A DNA stretch of 64,000 nt, taken from positions 5,140,855-5,204,854 of the forward strand of contig OZ020491.1 of the NCBI GenBank assembly GCA_963971405.1. Direction: 5' to 3'. Source of the DNA: Psococerastis gibbosa. Its lineage: Eukaryota > Arthropoda > Insecta > Psocodea > Psocidae. Positions 1 through 10,784 of this stretch are shown one piece after another. The first letter of the stretch is position 1. Every line of letters starts with the position of its first letter. The notes under the pieces were generated by a model. That model did not search any database. It was not told the DNA's origin and was given only the letters and a program-made list of their open reading frames with translations. The translations under genes and the position numbers were made by a program.

Positions 1-95
1 GTAGATACTTAACTTATCTATTAGAAATTAAGTTATAATATGGTAGAGACTTATTATTGATGACGGAATATTGACAAGTGGAATAGCTGCCTTAA
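1..95 (-). repeat. fragment of fold-back MITE (family of 17465-17696)
   Basis: The first 95 bases match, in reverse, the centre and one arm of the fold-back element at 17465-17696: the GTAGATACTTAACTTATCTA and AAGTTATAATA blocks and the terminal GGAATAGC-GCC motif, with an internal deletion. The window edge cuts it. Confidence 0.6.
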
Positions 96-1038
96 TTGTC
101 AATCATTAATAGCTAGGCCGACGCACACAACATGTTTTTGTAAACAAGAATAGTGGCCATCAACCGCGTGCCCTGGCTGCCCCTGAGATAAAACCACAGA
201 CTAACTAAACTAATAAACAGTAATTTGAGTTATTTGCTTTGTTTGCGGTATGGTTAAACGCTCACTTTATGTACAGTGGCGGATTTAGTGGGGTAGTGAC
301 AACTGGAAAATTAGCACTAGAATCGACAAATTATTCAGCCGAACCAAAAATTAGTACCTTTTTTTTAGCCTCAAAGACATTGCTCAATCGCTGCTGGAGT
401 GCTGGTAGATGATTTTAGTACGGCCTTGTTGATTAGAAAATGGCGGTTAAAGTCAGGACTAGCTGTCATTTTAATGTATTTCAGAGGGGGGGGGGGTAGC
501 AAGATGACAAATAGGTACAATTTTAATCAAGGTTGTAACGATTTTCTCGCTAGTTACGTACTTAATTTAATAACAGGGGAGGCAGTTCAACCCATTTTCC
601 TTCCTGGGACCCCAAATAACGTCACAGTGCTTACAGCAGGCAGCACGATGTAAATACAGTAAAAAAAGTTGTAGGAAGGATGTATAGCTGAAAAGTAAAA
701 TACAATGGAGGTAGAAAGTCAGCAAATTCAGCACAAACTTTGGAAGGGGGTCAGGCCATGAAAGAGCCACCCCCGCCCCATTCCCTATGTTGTTTGTACT
801 TCCAAAACTAGTCGCTTTTAAATTAAAATGTTCACTTCACTAAACACATGAAATAAAATAATTGATAATTTGCCGAGCGTTTTGAAAGCTTTGAAACAGT
901 TTTACTGTGGCAGAAGCTTCACTAAAAGTCGTTGAACGATAAGAAAGCAATAACGGTTTATATCGATTTAAGTTCGATTTAATAGCCTTATAATAATGTG
1001 CCTATGTAGTGAGACTACTTTCTTATCGTCTTATCGTC
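96..1038. other. intergenic, no gene seen
   Basis: AT-rich sequence without a supported gene. A hAT-like terminus (CAGTGGCGGATTTAG) lies near 276, a G-run at 485-496 and C/G-rich runs near 770, so decayed MITEs are likely, but no paired end or target duplication was found. Short open frames at 399-770 have no recognisable motif. Confidence 0.4.
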
Positions 1039-1133
1039 TTTCTAGTTGAGTGTAAGAGAGCTTTATAGTCCTAACTCCGCTAGGTTGGCTTAGTAATATA
1101 ACAAAAAAGTCCTTATTTATTTATTTATTTATT
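1039..1133 (+). repeat. 5'-truncated tRNA-derived SINE (family S1)
   Basis: This is the 3' half of the commonest SINE in the window: CTAGTTGAGTGTAAGAGAG, then CTAACTCCGCTAGGTTGGC and TTAGTAATA, ending in a TTTA-repeat tail. The tRNA-like head is missing. Confidence 0.8.
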
Positions 1134-1159
1134 ATCGTATGGTCGTAGTTCCAGGTACC

Positions 1160-2090
1160 CAAGGCCGTGTCCAGGTTTTTGTTGGGGGGATCAATTTTTT
1201 TAACGTACCGTCAACTGGGGTTTGGCCCAAATTTCACACATTTTGACAAAAAAAAACATATTTTCTGACTAATTAGCGGCCTACATGCCAATTTTTTGCT
1301 ATCATACGGATGGTTCAGTATTTTACCTACCTGATTCAGTCGGCTTTATGTAATTTGGGCAATTAGTACCCACATATTAATTTGTTCAAAAAATGGGCCA
1401 AAGTTGTCATGACCTGGGGCTACTTTAGCCCCTCTCACCACTTGCCTGATTCCTTACCCGTTAAGTGGTCTGGGCCAAAGTTACAGCTTCTAAACGATAA
1501 TGAGATCAATCCTACCTTGAATAAAAAATAGTTACACAATTGAACAATTATTATTTATTTATTTATTGCAAATAAATAATTAATACACCTCCAGTTCAGG
1601 CACTCTGAATTGATTTCTTTTTGATATTTCAATTGGTGTTTTAATGCCGAAAAGCACATTTTCCCATGTGTAGAATGTTGACGGTATTTTATTAATGATA
1701 AGGCACTACATACCCGGGTATTGCCATCCGCCATTTTTTATCCTATATTTTCTATATGGTAAGTATTGTAATTATTTTTAAGAAATGCAAAAGATTGAAA
1801 AAAAAGAAAACACGTTTTTTTATTTTATTAAACACTACCTTAATTAGTAGGACGTTTTTTTAAATAAAAATAAATAAACAACGATAAATTTCTAATAATA
1901 AATGGGTAAACTCCCAATGCTTGGCTTATACACCAGACTTATAATGGATAAAAAATGGCGGATGACAATACCTGTGTAATATAGAGCCCTAATTAATGAA
2001 AGTCCACTCTATATCCAGTCTAAAGTTGTAAAGCCCATTTATTTCTGGGGTGATCCGGATCTCTTGGACCACCCCCTTGGCACGGCCTTG
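1160..2090. mobile_element. hAT-type non-autonomous element, 931 bp, perfect 8-bp TSD
   Basis: The ends form an inverted repeat, CAAGGCCGTGTCCAGG on the left and CCTTGGCACGGCCTTG on the right. The element is bounded by a perfect 8-bp direct duplication CAGGTACC at 1152-1159 and 2091-2098, as hAT transposases make. The interior is AT-rich and has no transposase frame. The same termini recur at 3628-3874, 20227-20396 and 22803-23003, so one family has copies of several lengths. Confidence 0.92.
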
Positions 2091-2370
2091 CAGGTACCGA
2101 TAGGACAAGGGTCGGCAACCTGCTTGTGCAAGTGAGCCAAATTCTCGATTTTTTGAACTGAGTATTTTCCAAAGCGCCAACGGATCTGAAACTCCGAGGG
2201 AGGGGGGGGGGGCTTACATTAGAAAAATTTTCAAAATGAACTTTCAAATTGGAAGGTTTTTAAGCTACCACAGTTTGAGCTTCATCTATCTACCTTTAAT
2301 ACAATAGTTACAACAGGTAAGCTTATACAAAAAAGACATATATTCCATTACTTTTTTTTTTAAAATCACT

Positions 2371-3420
2371 TTAATGGGATACTTGACTCTGCATCTCATT
2401 TGACAACGCCGAAATATCTGGGTTGTACGTGGACAATTTGAGCAACATGGAAGCTTCCAAATGGGCATTGCTCAGCTTGCTCCTAATCTTGTTTTTAATT
2501 ATATTCATTTGTGAAAATGACTGTTCGCACAAATTTTTGGAACCAAACATTGAAAGTATGACAAAAGCATATTTCTTCAGCTATCCATACGAGTCTGGAA
2601 GACTTGACCATGCTTTAAAAAAAATCTCGTCTTCCTTTTGGAGATTTCGTAAAGCCGTCCATTGATGGGCACATTTTTCTTTATCTAATTTTTCCAAATC
2701 CTTTACCAAACTTTCGAATTTGGCCCTCCAAATTTCCTTATGTCTTAATTCAACAAGTTGCATTTCAAATGAGCTAACGTCAATATTGAAGGGAGCGAAG
2801 TTGAGATCCTCAGTAGCCAGGGACGGTTTCAGAAAAAGTTTTCGGGGGGGGGGGGGCGGTGACCTGAAAAATATCGCGTTTCCCTTACTTGAGTAACAAT
2901 TTCTCTTCATTTCCTTCAAAAGTCCATTCTATCTATAAAGCTATTTTTCTCGGGGGGGGGGGGGACAGGATCCGTCCCTGTCAGTAGCAGCGTCAAGGGG
3001 GCGTATCACAAAAAATCAAAATAAAATGTATTCTTAATTTGCCTGAACTGCTTTAATCTGTTCAAAAATGCGTTCTTCATATATAGATTCGATTGTCTCA
3101 ATAAAATATTCCAAAATAGACCAAATTTTTTTCTCTATTCAATATGACTTTAGACTTGAAAAGTGTACAAATGTTTTCATTCCTAAATCCTGTGCGAAAA
3201 TCGTTAATTTCTGTTTAAAAGCAATGATCTCTTCAAATAGAAATGCGATACTGTTTCCTCCACCTTGCATTTTAATATTAAGCTTATTGAGATGGTCAGT
3301 CAGATCAACCATAAAGTAAAATTTTTCAAGCCACTCATTATTGCTCAATTCAGAGTAAATTGATGAAAATATTTTGGCGCCATTTTTAAAAGTCTTATAG
3401 CAAATTTTATTTCTTATTTT
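2371..3420 (-). pseudogene. broken hAT-superfamily transposase
   Basis: Translation on the minus strand gives two blocks typical of the hAT transposases that gave rise to GTF2IRD2/ZBED5-like genes. One, at about 3400-3139, contains WLEKFYFMVDLTDHLNKLN and an IAFKQKL motif. The other, at 2919-2371, contains FEMQLVELR, then MFGSKNLCEQSFSQM and KIRSKLSNAHLEA, the hAT C-terminal dimerisation region, and ends at TAA (2371-2373). A stop lies in frame near 2594, further stops near 3139 and 3000, and a MITE splits the frame at 2818-2980. No intact BED finger or start was found. It cannot make transposase. Confidence 0.85.
2818..2980. mobile_element. hAT MITE, 163 bp, nested in transposase relic
   Basis: Ends are CAGGGACGGTTTCAG and GGATCCGTCCCTG. 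The 8-bp target duplication TCAGTAGC is perfect at 2810-2817 and 2981-2988. The interior holds two long G-runs. It sits within the hAT transposase relic and is therefore younger. The same termini appear at 18503, 27366, 36942 and 44313. Confidence 0.93.
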
Positions 3421-3627
3421 TTTAGTACTATTTTAATCATTTTTTTCCTTTTTTATTTTTAAAATGGTAAAATATTACAGCATTGTCGAAGCGCCATTGC
3501 CAAGAGCCCAAAGCGCCAAATGTGGCTCGCGAGCCGACCACTGCTATAGGAAATGGGGAGTTTTCATTTTCTTTTCTTGTTCCCTTTTCAATTGATAGCC
3601 TAGCTAAACAACTCATTGTTATACCTA

Positions 3628-3874
3628 CATGGCCGTGCCCAGGTTTTGGTTTCGGAGGGGGGGGGGTCCATACATTTTTTTACGAAATTTATTAAGTCCA
3701 TTCTATCCAGTGTACAAATTAAAATAAATTTATTCCAGTTCTTCAAACAATACAATAATACATAAAATGATAAATTGTATCGAGACAACATGAAATTAAA
3801 TTTAAATTTGTACAAAGCCCTTTTATTTCGGGGGGGGGAGAGACCCCTTGGACCACCCCCTGGGCACGGCCATG
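3628..3874. mobile_element. hAT MITE, 247 bp, perfect TSD
   Basis: Termini CATGGCCGTGCCCAGG and CCTGGGCACGGCCATG are perfect inverted repeats of 16 bp. A perfect 8-bp duplication TATACCTA lies at 3620-3627 and 3875-3882. Same family as 1160-2090 but much shorter. Confidence 0.94.
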
Positions 3875-4214
3875 TATACCTAGAATAATGAATATTATGG
3901 ACTCCATTTCTATCCATTGTGCACTCAAAGTAACACTGAGCTTCTGAGAAATGCCTTATGGTCTCAGAGGTGATGACGCGAAAATCCCTAATCTGCTGTG
4001 CCTCCTCGTGGTGAAGATGGAAGCGTGTACTGGTCACTGAACAGATAGGGGACCCAGTTTGAGCCGGGATGAACGAAAAACAGACTTTTTGTGGTGCAAG
4101 GCACTCTTTCGTACTGGGGTTAGGAAACAGGCACTAAATGTGGACAAACTTATTGAAAAGTCAACGGCAGAAAGATGCAGAAGGCAATAGGAAACAATTC
4201 TCTAGTATAGTCGT

Positions 4215-4297
4215 CACGAAGAAAAAGGAGAAGAAGAAGAAAAATAAAAAGAAGAAGAGGAAGAACTACAACAGCAGCAGCAACTAACTACAACAAG

Positions 4298-4334
<37 letters not shown>

Positions 4335-4344
4335 TCAACAACAT

Positions 4345-4376
<32 letters not shown>

Positions 4377-4408
4377 ACAACAACCACAACAGCAACAACA
4401 ACAACAAC
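4215..4408. repeat. GAA-rich then (CAA)n microsatellite
   Basis: A purine-rich GAA tract (4215-4262) is followed by almost pure CAA/ACA repeats to 4408. Long apparent open frames over it are low-complexity artefacts. A G/C-run MITE-like end (AGGGTCCGCCCTTG) follows near 4460. Confidence 0.9.
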
Positions 4409-4684
4409 ATGAAGTGATGTTTTCATTTCGGAGGGGTCCATGAACATGCTGACCCCCCTGAGGGTCCGCCCTTGGCTGAAAGAGTTCAAATAAGCTACCA
4501 CTATATTAAATGTGTTCCTGGCAATAGATAGCAGGTAGCCCTAGTGGTTTTCCACGCTAACTCAAGGCCACCTGTCAACGTCTAGTTACATGTAAAATGC
4601 GGGTGGGCCCCCCTATGATAAAGTATATCACGACCTACATTGTGTTATCGTTTACTAATTTAGAACAGAACTAACAGTGCAACT

Positions 4685-4902
4685 GTCAGGACATGTAGAG
4701 TAGTGGTACAGACTCCGACTTTCACCCGGAAGGTTGTTGGTTCTAGTCCCACACTTGCTAAATTTTCTGGCCATGCTTCGGAGGGCATGTAAAGCAGGCG
4801 GTCCCGAGCTTTCCTAGTTGAGTTTAAGTGAGGGCTTTATAGCCCTAACTTCGCTAGGTTGGCTTAGTAATAGAACAAAAAAGTCAATATTTATTTATTT
4901 AT
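4685..4902 (+). repeat. tRNA-derived SINE S1, full length
   Basis: The head GTCAGGACATGTAGAGTAGTGG carries an RNA polymerase III A box, and GGTTCTAGTCCC is a B box with one change from GGTTCGAGTCC. A tRNA-unrelated body follows (GCTTCGGAGGGCATGTAAAGC, CTAACTTCGCTAGGTTGG) and then a TTTA-repeat tail. Confidence 0.9.
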
Positions 4903-5094
4903 AGTAGTGGTAAAGCAGCACCAGAAAGGTTGTTGGTTCAAGTTCCACACTTGCTACATTTTCTGGTCATGCTTCGGAGGGCATGTAAAGCAGGCGGTCC
5001 CGGGGTCTTCCTAGTTGAGTGTAAGAGAGGGCTTTATAGTCCTAACTCCGCTAGGTTGGCTTAGTAATAGAGCAAAAGTCAATATTTTATTGAT
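4903..5094 (+). repeat. second SINE S1 copy in tandem, head damaged
   Basis: It follows directly on the tail of the preceding SINE. The A-box region is shortened (TAGTAGTGGTAAAGC), the B-box region reads GGTTCAAGTTCC, and body and tail are typical. Head-to-tail SINEs suggest insertion into the A/T-rich tail of the first copy. Confidence 0.85.
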
Positions 5095-5815
5095 TTAACT
5101 TATTTACGTATTATGCGGTCATTTCAAGCTATGAAAATACCCGTGTTTCGTACACATGGAGAATACACCGGAAAACGTTTTTACTTCCCTATTTATGCAT
5201 TGGAATACCTAAGGAAAGCTTTGTGATGGTCGAAAGTCTTTTGCCGTGGTAATTTTGGCATTTTGTCTTGATACCTGGGAACCTACATTCAGGGATGTAT
5301 TAAGTATCAGCCGCCACTGGCGGCGAAGTTCCCCCCCCCCCCCCCCCGTTGCCCCTCCCCTTGTCAGTGCCCTCCCCGATGCCACCAAGATTACCCCAAT
5401 ACCTACATGCCCCGTCAGCTGATAATGTCGAAAAGTTATCGGCAAATGCCGCTGCCCCGCGCATAGTGGCCATAATAAATAATAATATATAATAATAAAT
5501 AATAATAATAAATAATAATAAATTTTAATAACTAAAAGCATAATTAATTGTTAAACTTTTATTTATGTGGGCCCCACACTAAAAATAGATTATTTATCCC
5601 CAAACTTTTGCCACCCTTAACACTTTCTACACTGTCACTGAGACACTAGCACAATGATAATGACAGAACTACATTTCTTTGACGATATTTTGACGATTTT
5701 ACTTTATACTAGTATTACATTATATGCAATTTATTTATTTATTTAACATTTGAAGCCCTAAGTGCGAGCGCGGTCCGCTTATTCAAAATAAGGTCACTGA
5801 GTTAAGGCAGGTCTC

Positions 5816-6048
5816 ACCGGCCGCCATACCAAGTTGAATCCAGCGGACCAGAGCAGGTTCAAAGCTGCAGATAAATTGCACAGTGCCGGTAGGGAAACAT
5901 GGTAGGACTTGTCCTGGTCACCTCCGAACTAATCGTATGACTTCACTGTGTTTCCCAAGTGGTTCGGAATCCACTATAATCAGGAGGTCCACTGGAGTCC
6001 TATGGGCCCACACCGTGGCCTAGGACTGTGTCAAACCATACTACTACT
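5816..6048 (+). mobile_element. SINE-like retroelement with (ACT)n tail, 12-bp TSD
   Basis: It starts CCGGCCGCCATACCAAG (first base uncertain), passes through GTGCCGGTAGGGAAACATGG and GGTTCGGAATCCACTATAAT, and ends in a CTACTACTA tail. The flanking 12-bp duplication AAGGCAGGTCTC (5804-5815 and 6049-6060) is perfect, as expected of target-primed reverse transcription. Further copies lie at 10170, 52467, 61485 and 63347. Confidence 0.87.
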
Positions 6049-6060
6049 AAGGCAGGTCTC

Positions 6061-7098
6061 CGATCGCTTGGAGCTTAAAAATTTATACCTGCAATAGGTA
6101 GGTACAACCATAAAATTCCTACTAGGTATATCTAGTCTAAGTCGAAAAACATTGGGGGGAGGGGTTTGAACGATGAAACCTTAAACTCCCCCTGTGTACG
6201 TGACTCGCTACTCAGCACCCTTTCTGGAAAATTGGGGGTACCTGGGCACCATAAACGTCAGAACCGATGTATTTTTTCTAAACGTTAAGCGCATATAAAC
6301 AATAATTTAATTATTGTACCCGATTGACCTCTTCATTCGCCTCTGTAAGTACTCGTGTCGAGTTACGACAAGTCTCCGATCGTATGGCCTGTAGAGACTC
6401 GAACAAGTGCAAGCAGACTACCACGTTGCCATGGAAGGCGATTTAATTATGGTAAATTATGATAAACGATCGCATTTTTACATATTTTCGTTCATAAAGC
6501 TCATGAATGAAATGGTTAAACGAGACCTAGACCCGTATACAATGCAATAGCCTACAGGCCACAAGAAACTTTGTAATTGGAATTGACAGATACTGTAGGC
6601 TACTTGTTAAGTGCCAACTGCCAAGCTCCCAAATTCTCACCCCCCCCTCCCTCCCTCCTCCTAGGATCACCCACCCCTCTCGTCTCTACCCCCCCCCCCT
6701 TCTTTCTCTTTATCGTCAGCAATAAAGTCCGAAAAGTGCACCAAACTCCTTAAATTACTCGCAAAGGGACTAGCGCCTTTTCAACAAATGTCTGACCCGT
6801 CGTATAGGTGCTGAATATGGGAAGGGGTCGTAACCGGATTACTGTAATGGAGAATGCTGGTTCAGCAACGGGTGGTCTGCTGGAGCGGAAATCAGGTTTT
6901 GTTTGCCGGAAATGGCGTTAATAAGCCCGGATATAGGGCCGCATTATCTCACTCTCTGTTAAGTGTAATAGTCATGGCTAAATTTAATTTAATCCATCGC
7001 ATTTCCATTGTATTAAATAGGAGATCTTTGTAATTCAGCGTGGTAAGATTTTACATTTAGGTCGCGTTTCACTTGGGTTAGAGCGGCAAGATGACGGC
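6061..7098. other. intergenic, one decayed SINE and C-rich tracts
   Basis: No gene seen. 6302-6446 holds a reverse copy of the poly(A)-tailed SINE at 42710-42890, sharing CGATCGGAGAC and GAAGAGGTCAATCGG. 6640-6715 is rich in C-runs. 7099-7119 is a pure G-run. Confidence 0.55.
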
Positions 7099-7124
7099 GC
7101 GGGGGGGGGGGGGGGGGGGTGATA

Positions 7125-7818
7125 CAGTGGCGTAGCCAGGGGGGGGGGTCAGCTGGGTCCCCTCCCCAAATTTTGCAAAATTGCAAATTTGTCAGATATT
7201 TATTTTTAAAAAATCCACCGGGGAGACCTGTTTCCCCCTGTTTCCAGTTTTGTTAATTAAGTTATCGTCGGCAAAATCAAAAACATTTTGCCGACAAACC
7301 ATTTCAGGCCTATCTTTCAAAAAACATTCCCCGCGGTAGCCTCCGCCCCCCCCCCCCCTTTGTTAGCTGTAATATTCTCCATATGTAAAAAATGAACATA
7401 ACTGCTTTCAAAGTGCGTAAATTCCACTATTTTCGGCCTATTCTTTATCAAAATAATTCCCCCCGGGGAGACCCCCGGGCCCCCCTTACTTGCAGTAGGT
7501 CTACTACTCTTCGGCTGTAAAACCTAATAAACATTATTAGAATAGGTTACAAGACGTACTTACATCAACATGTGTAAAACTCCACAATTTCAGGCCTATT
7601 TCGTTACAAAAATCTTCCCCTTCCTTCGGGCCTTCCTTCGGCCTTCCGAACCCTCGGGTACCTGGGCAAGGGAAATTAAGGAAATTAGGATTAGGGGGGG
7701 GGGGGGCAAATGAAACACCGCCCCTTCGAAAACCTATCGTAAGTGGGCAAACTTTATGTATTGATGTTGCGTGTAAACTGCCCCCCCCCCTCCGAAGAAA
7801 AAACCTGACTACGCTGGG
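7125..7818. mobile_element. long hAT element, CAGTGGCGTAGCC family
   Basis: The left end CAGTGGCGTAGCCAGG is intact. The right end CCTGACTACGCTGG is degenerate, and no clear TSD was found. The interior repeats a module of CAGGCCTAT, an A-run and a CCCGGGGAGACCCCCGGG-type hairpin at intervals of roughly 120-140 bp. The closest relative is 41166-41871. Confidence 0.72.
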
Positions 7819-8718
7819 TTTGCTTTACAACCCAACCACGTCAGACACAAACCAGGCAATGTCTATTTCAGCTAATTTCTTAAGACAGAAAACCGAACCT
7901 AAGTGTCCTGTGATTGCATCCATTTTTATACGCTTTATTATGAAGCAATTACACCATCAGGAATCAAAAATACCTGAAAAAATTAAAATATATGATGCAT
8001 AAAACATTGAATCATGGAAAAGAAACCTCAAACTTATTGGACTATTTATAATTTTCAGTGAATTATCGCAGCTTTTAAGAGGTGCCCCAATTTCTCTCAT
8101 AATTCCAACTGTCAAAAATCACAAGCCATGCAAAACCAAAGTAATTAATCAAAATGCGAGCTCGAAGTACGACGTTAAATTACAGTCTCAAATCACTCGA
8201 TTTGACAATTTGTAAATACCCTTATTTAATGCTCAACTGAACTGAATATAATTCCCTTCTTATCCATTTGAAAAGTTAATCTTCTTTTCAAACAAATAAG
8301 AAAGTTACAGAGCTCGATATGTTTGCCTGAAGTCAGAACTGTCACAAAGAAAACTAATTTGCCACTTCGACGTAAAATTGAAAAACTCTATTTGAATCTA
8401 ACTTCTTTGACTTGTATGGCCATAGGCTAAATATGTATTTGTTCTTCCATATTGTTTTGCACATTCTCTCTGTTGAAAGGAAATGGAAAAGCTCAATTAG
8501 AATCAAAATCCCTTCGAATTCAAATTCAAATAGTATATCGGGTGTGAATTTGTTTTTCCAATATAGTTTGCATATTCTCTTGTTTCCTGCACTGTGCATT
8601 GTAAGTATGAAGCCTTATTTCATTTTACAATACAATACATAGCCGATGTTCGTGATCAGAGGTTTTCAACGTCCGTGGTGCAGTCCCCATACCATTTTAT
8701 TATATTATTATTATTATT
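7819..8718. other. AT-rich intergenic stretch, nothing recognised
   Basis: No gene supported. Near 8420-8480 and 8540-8590 a degenerate direct repeat is visible (TTGTTCTTCCATATTG versus TTGTTTTTCCAATATAG). A 60-codon frame at 7820 shows no family motif. Confidence 0.4.
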
Positions 8719-9607
8719 ACTTTCCAATTTATACGTCGTATAAGGAAAGCTTTGTGATGGTCCTAATTTTCGATTCCGAGTTTTCAACGGATTTACACGT
8801 TTTGAGGTCCCAGGAACCCAAAAAAGTGGTTTTTACGAAATGTCTGTCTGTCGCTCTGTCTGTATGTCTTTATGTCTGTATGCCTGTATGTCTGTCTGTC
8901 TGTGCGTCGATTTCCGGGCAAACTACTCGGTCGATTTTGATGAAATTTTGCATGTAGGTTTACAAAAATCATACCTCGGGACCATTTTATTTTTATTTTG
9001 GGCTAACTCAATTTGGGGGGGTTTTATTCTAAAAAAACTTCAAAAAAACGTCTAAAATTATTTCACAAAAACGGCTCCAACGATTTCTTTTAAATTCACA
9101 TATATTGTAGTTGTTATTAATGTTGATAAAATGTGGGGGGGTCACTTGCCCCTTGATAGTTTGCTTCTGGGGGTAAAAAAATAAAAATAACTAAATTTTC
9201 ATGAAAAATGACTAAAAAATAATTTTTCTGCGAATCCTTTCTATCGATGATTTCTACTTTCAGGTATGTTTTAGGTGTTAAATTGAGTAACGAAACCGGA
9301 CAGGTTGCTTTCCCAGAAAAGTATTTGGTTTTGTAAAAAAAAAAATATTTTTTTGAAAAAAATGATAGAAAATTCACGCTTAATTGCATTGCGTGCCCTG
9401 CCCGTATTGCTGTGTGGTAATGTGTTGGTCTGACCTATCTAGAATTTACCTTCAGTGACGTCAGGTGGACACCCCCCCCCCCCCCCCCCCCGAGATATCG
9501 GAAATTTAACCATAGGAAAAATATTTACGATGAAATTACTCATTTCCTCTATCTACTAATTTTGATAAATTGGAAAGCATGTTCGAGTAAACTCGGACCG
9601 GTTCTTT
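8719..9607 (+). repeat. dispersed repeat R, full-length copy 1 (~890 bp)
   Basis: It starts with a TTTCCAATTTATACG motif and runs through CTGTCTGTCTG tracts. Conserved marks are TTTCCGGGCAAACTACTCGG, GATTTTGATGAAATTT and CTTGCCCCTTGATAGTTTGC. It ends AAATTGGAAAGCATG then GTTCGAGTAAACTCGG. The GCTTTCCAATTTAT-type motif is inverted at the two ends. No coding frame persists. Other copies: 16249, 23205, 38795, 54080, 56620 and 58348. Class unknown. Confidence 0.85.
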
Positions 9608-9900
9608 ATATAGCACTAGATATTCTTACATATATTGGTCACGTAGTTTTTATTTAAAATACTCCTAGTCAGTAACTTTTCAAAGTTAGCCGACAGTCTA
9701 GTCTTTATTTCTAGATATATTGTTGATGTTCCAATATTTTTCTCTATTAGGGGGGTTAGGCTAGAAAGGTTTGGGATCGACGGAGCTATAGTATTTATTT
9801 AGGGGTTGCGCGGCAAATTTAAGATTGAGAACCCTTATTCCAGAACATTGCACTGTTTTAACGAATTTTGTGCTCGGTGCTGGCCTACTGTACACGGGGG

Positions 9901-10125
9901 CTAAATACACTTCATCATATTGAGATACAAGTGATGGTGATACTCATCGTAATTTGAACCTTGGAGACTGCTGCACTGAAAAGGGAAGCCGTCCTCTAGC
10001 CCGCACTCCCTCTTCCCTAAGATTTGTACATGCAGAAAGGGAAATGCTTCGTTTCTCATCACATGACCAAAGTATGTTAGTTTCCGTTTCTTAACCGTCA
10101 GCAGCAAATCGGCTTCTGTCTCCAT
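9901..10125 (-). pseudogene. LINE ORF2 C-terminal fragment
   Basis: The minus-strand translation contains [20 protein letters not shown], the conserved tail motif downstream of the reverse transcriptase in many animal non-LTR elements. It is a short dead fragment. A similar piece lies at 28085-28279. Confidence 0.75.
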
Positions 10126-10169
10126 TTACCTCAGGACTGCAGGATTAAGGACATGATCTCCCCAGGACA

Positions 10170-10380
10170 CGATAACTTGATTGTGTGCACAGTGCCGGTA
10201 GGGAAACATGGTAGGACTTGTCCTGGTCACCTCCGAACTAATCGTGTGACTTTACTGTGTTTCCCAAGTGGTTCGGAATCTACTATAATCAGGAGGTCCA
10301 CTGTCCTATGGGCTGGCGTAAGACAGTCAAGTCGGGGTCGCTCTATGGGCCCAAATATGAGGCCTAAGTCTACTACTACT
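10170..10380 (+). repeat. (ACT)n-tailed SINE-like element, 5' truncated
   Basis: It matches 5816-6048 from GTGCACAGTGCCGGTAGGG onward and shares with 63347-63617 the variant segment GTCAAGTCGGGGTCGCTCTA (one base different there). It ends CTACTACTACTACT. Confidence 0.8.
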
Positions 10381-10464
10381 ACTCCCCAGGACACGATCTC
10401 CCCAGGACATGAGCAGCATTCATCAGTTTAGCTATATTTCAAACGCACTAATTCTTACTTGCTT

Positions 10465-10745
10465 TTTTTTTTTTTACTTTTACCACGCCTTATCCTCATG
10501 AAGGGTCGGCGGCACGACAGCAGCGTCCTGTTCTGTGCGTCCTCGGGGGAGACCCCCCAAACTTCTCATATCCCCAGCGATCTTTCTTCCCAATGTAACT
10601 CTGGGCCTCCCCGGTGGTCTTCTTCATCCATGTATCTCCCGGTTCGTTACTCTTCTGACTAGGTGGTTTTCGTCTCTACGTAGTACGTGCCCCCACCATT
10701 TCAGCCTCTTTTCTCTAAATTCGGTTCTCCATAATTGTGTCCACA
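10465..10745 (-). pseudogene. LINE C-terminal fragment (WWGHVLR motif)
   Basis: Read on the minus strand it encodes KRLKWWGHVLRRDENHLVRR, then a PPGRPRVTLGRK basic segment and a final Trp-stop. This is the usual C-terminal end of a non-LTR retrotransposon ORF2. Related fragments lie at 21395-21560, 29445-29640 and 54349-54460. Confidence 0.75.
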
Positions 10746-10784
10746 ATCATCCCTCCATACTTTATATAGAACGTAACATGTCAC

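Larger units (their letters stand above)
2106..3543 (-). mobile_element. hAT (Charlie/GTF2IRD2-related) transposon relic, 1438 bp
   Basis: The right end, read on the minus strand, starts CAGTGGTCGGCTCGCGAGCC, a classic hAT terminus. The left end starts CAAGGGTCGGCAACC. Flanks CGATAGGA (2098-2105) and CTATAGGA (3544-3551) match at 7 of 8 positions, a decayed 8-bp target duplication. The element carries a broken transposase on the minus strand and a smaller MITE inside. Its left target duplication starts on the last base of the neighbouring element's TSD, so the two insertions are virtually adjacent. Confidence 0.88.

Noticed and set aside
4214-4501. 95-codon open frame of poly-Val/Ser type on the minus strand
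   Set aside because: It translates the CAA/GAA microsatellite; low complexity, no start context, no homology.
4685-5094. tRNA genes at the SINE heads
   Set aside because: A and B boxes are present, but no cloverleaf or anticodon arm folds, and the same head recurs with a SINE body each time.
8646-9055. Open frames with VCLYVCMPVCLSVC peptides
   Set aside because: Translation of the CTGTCTGTCTG tract in repeat R; the same frame is broken in other copies.
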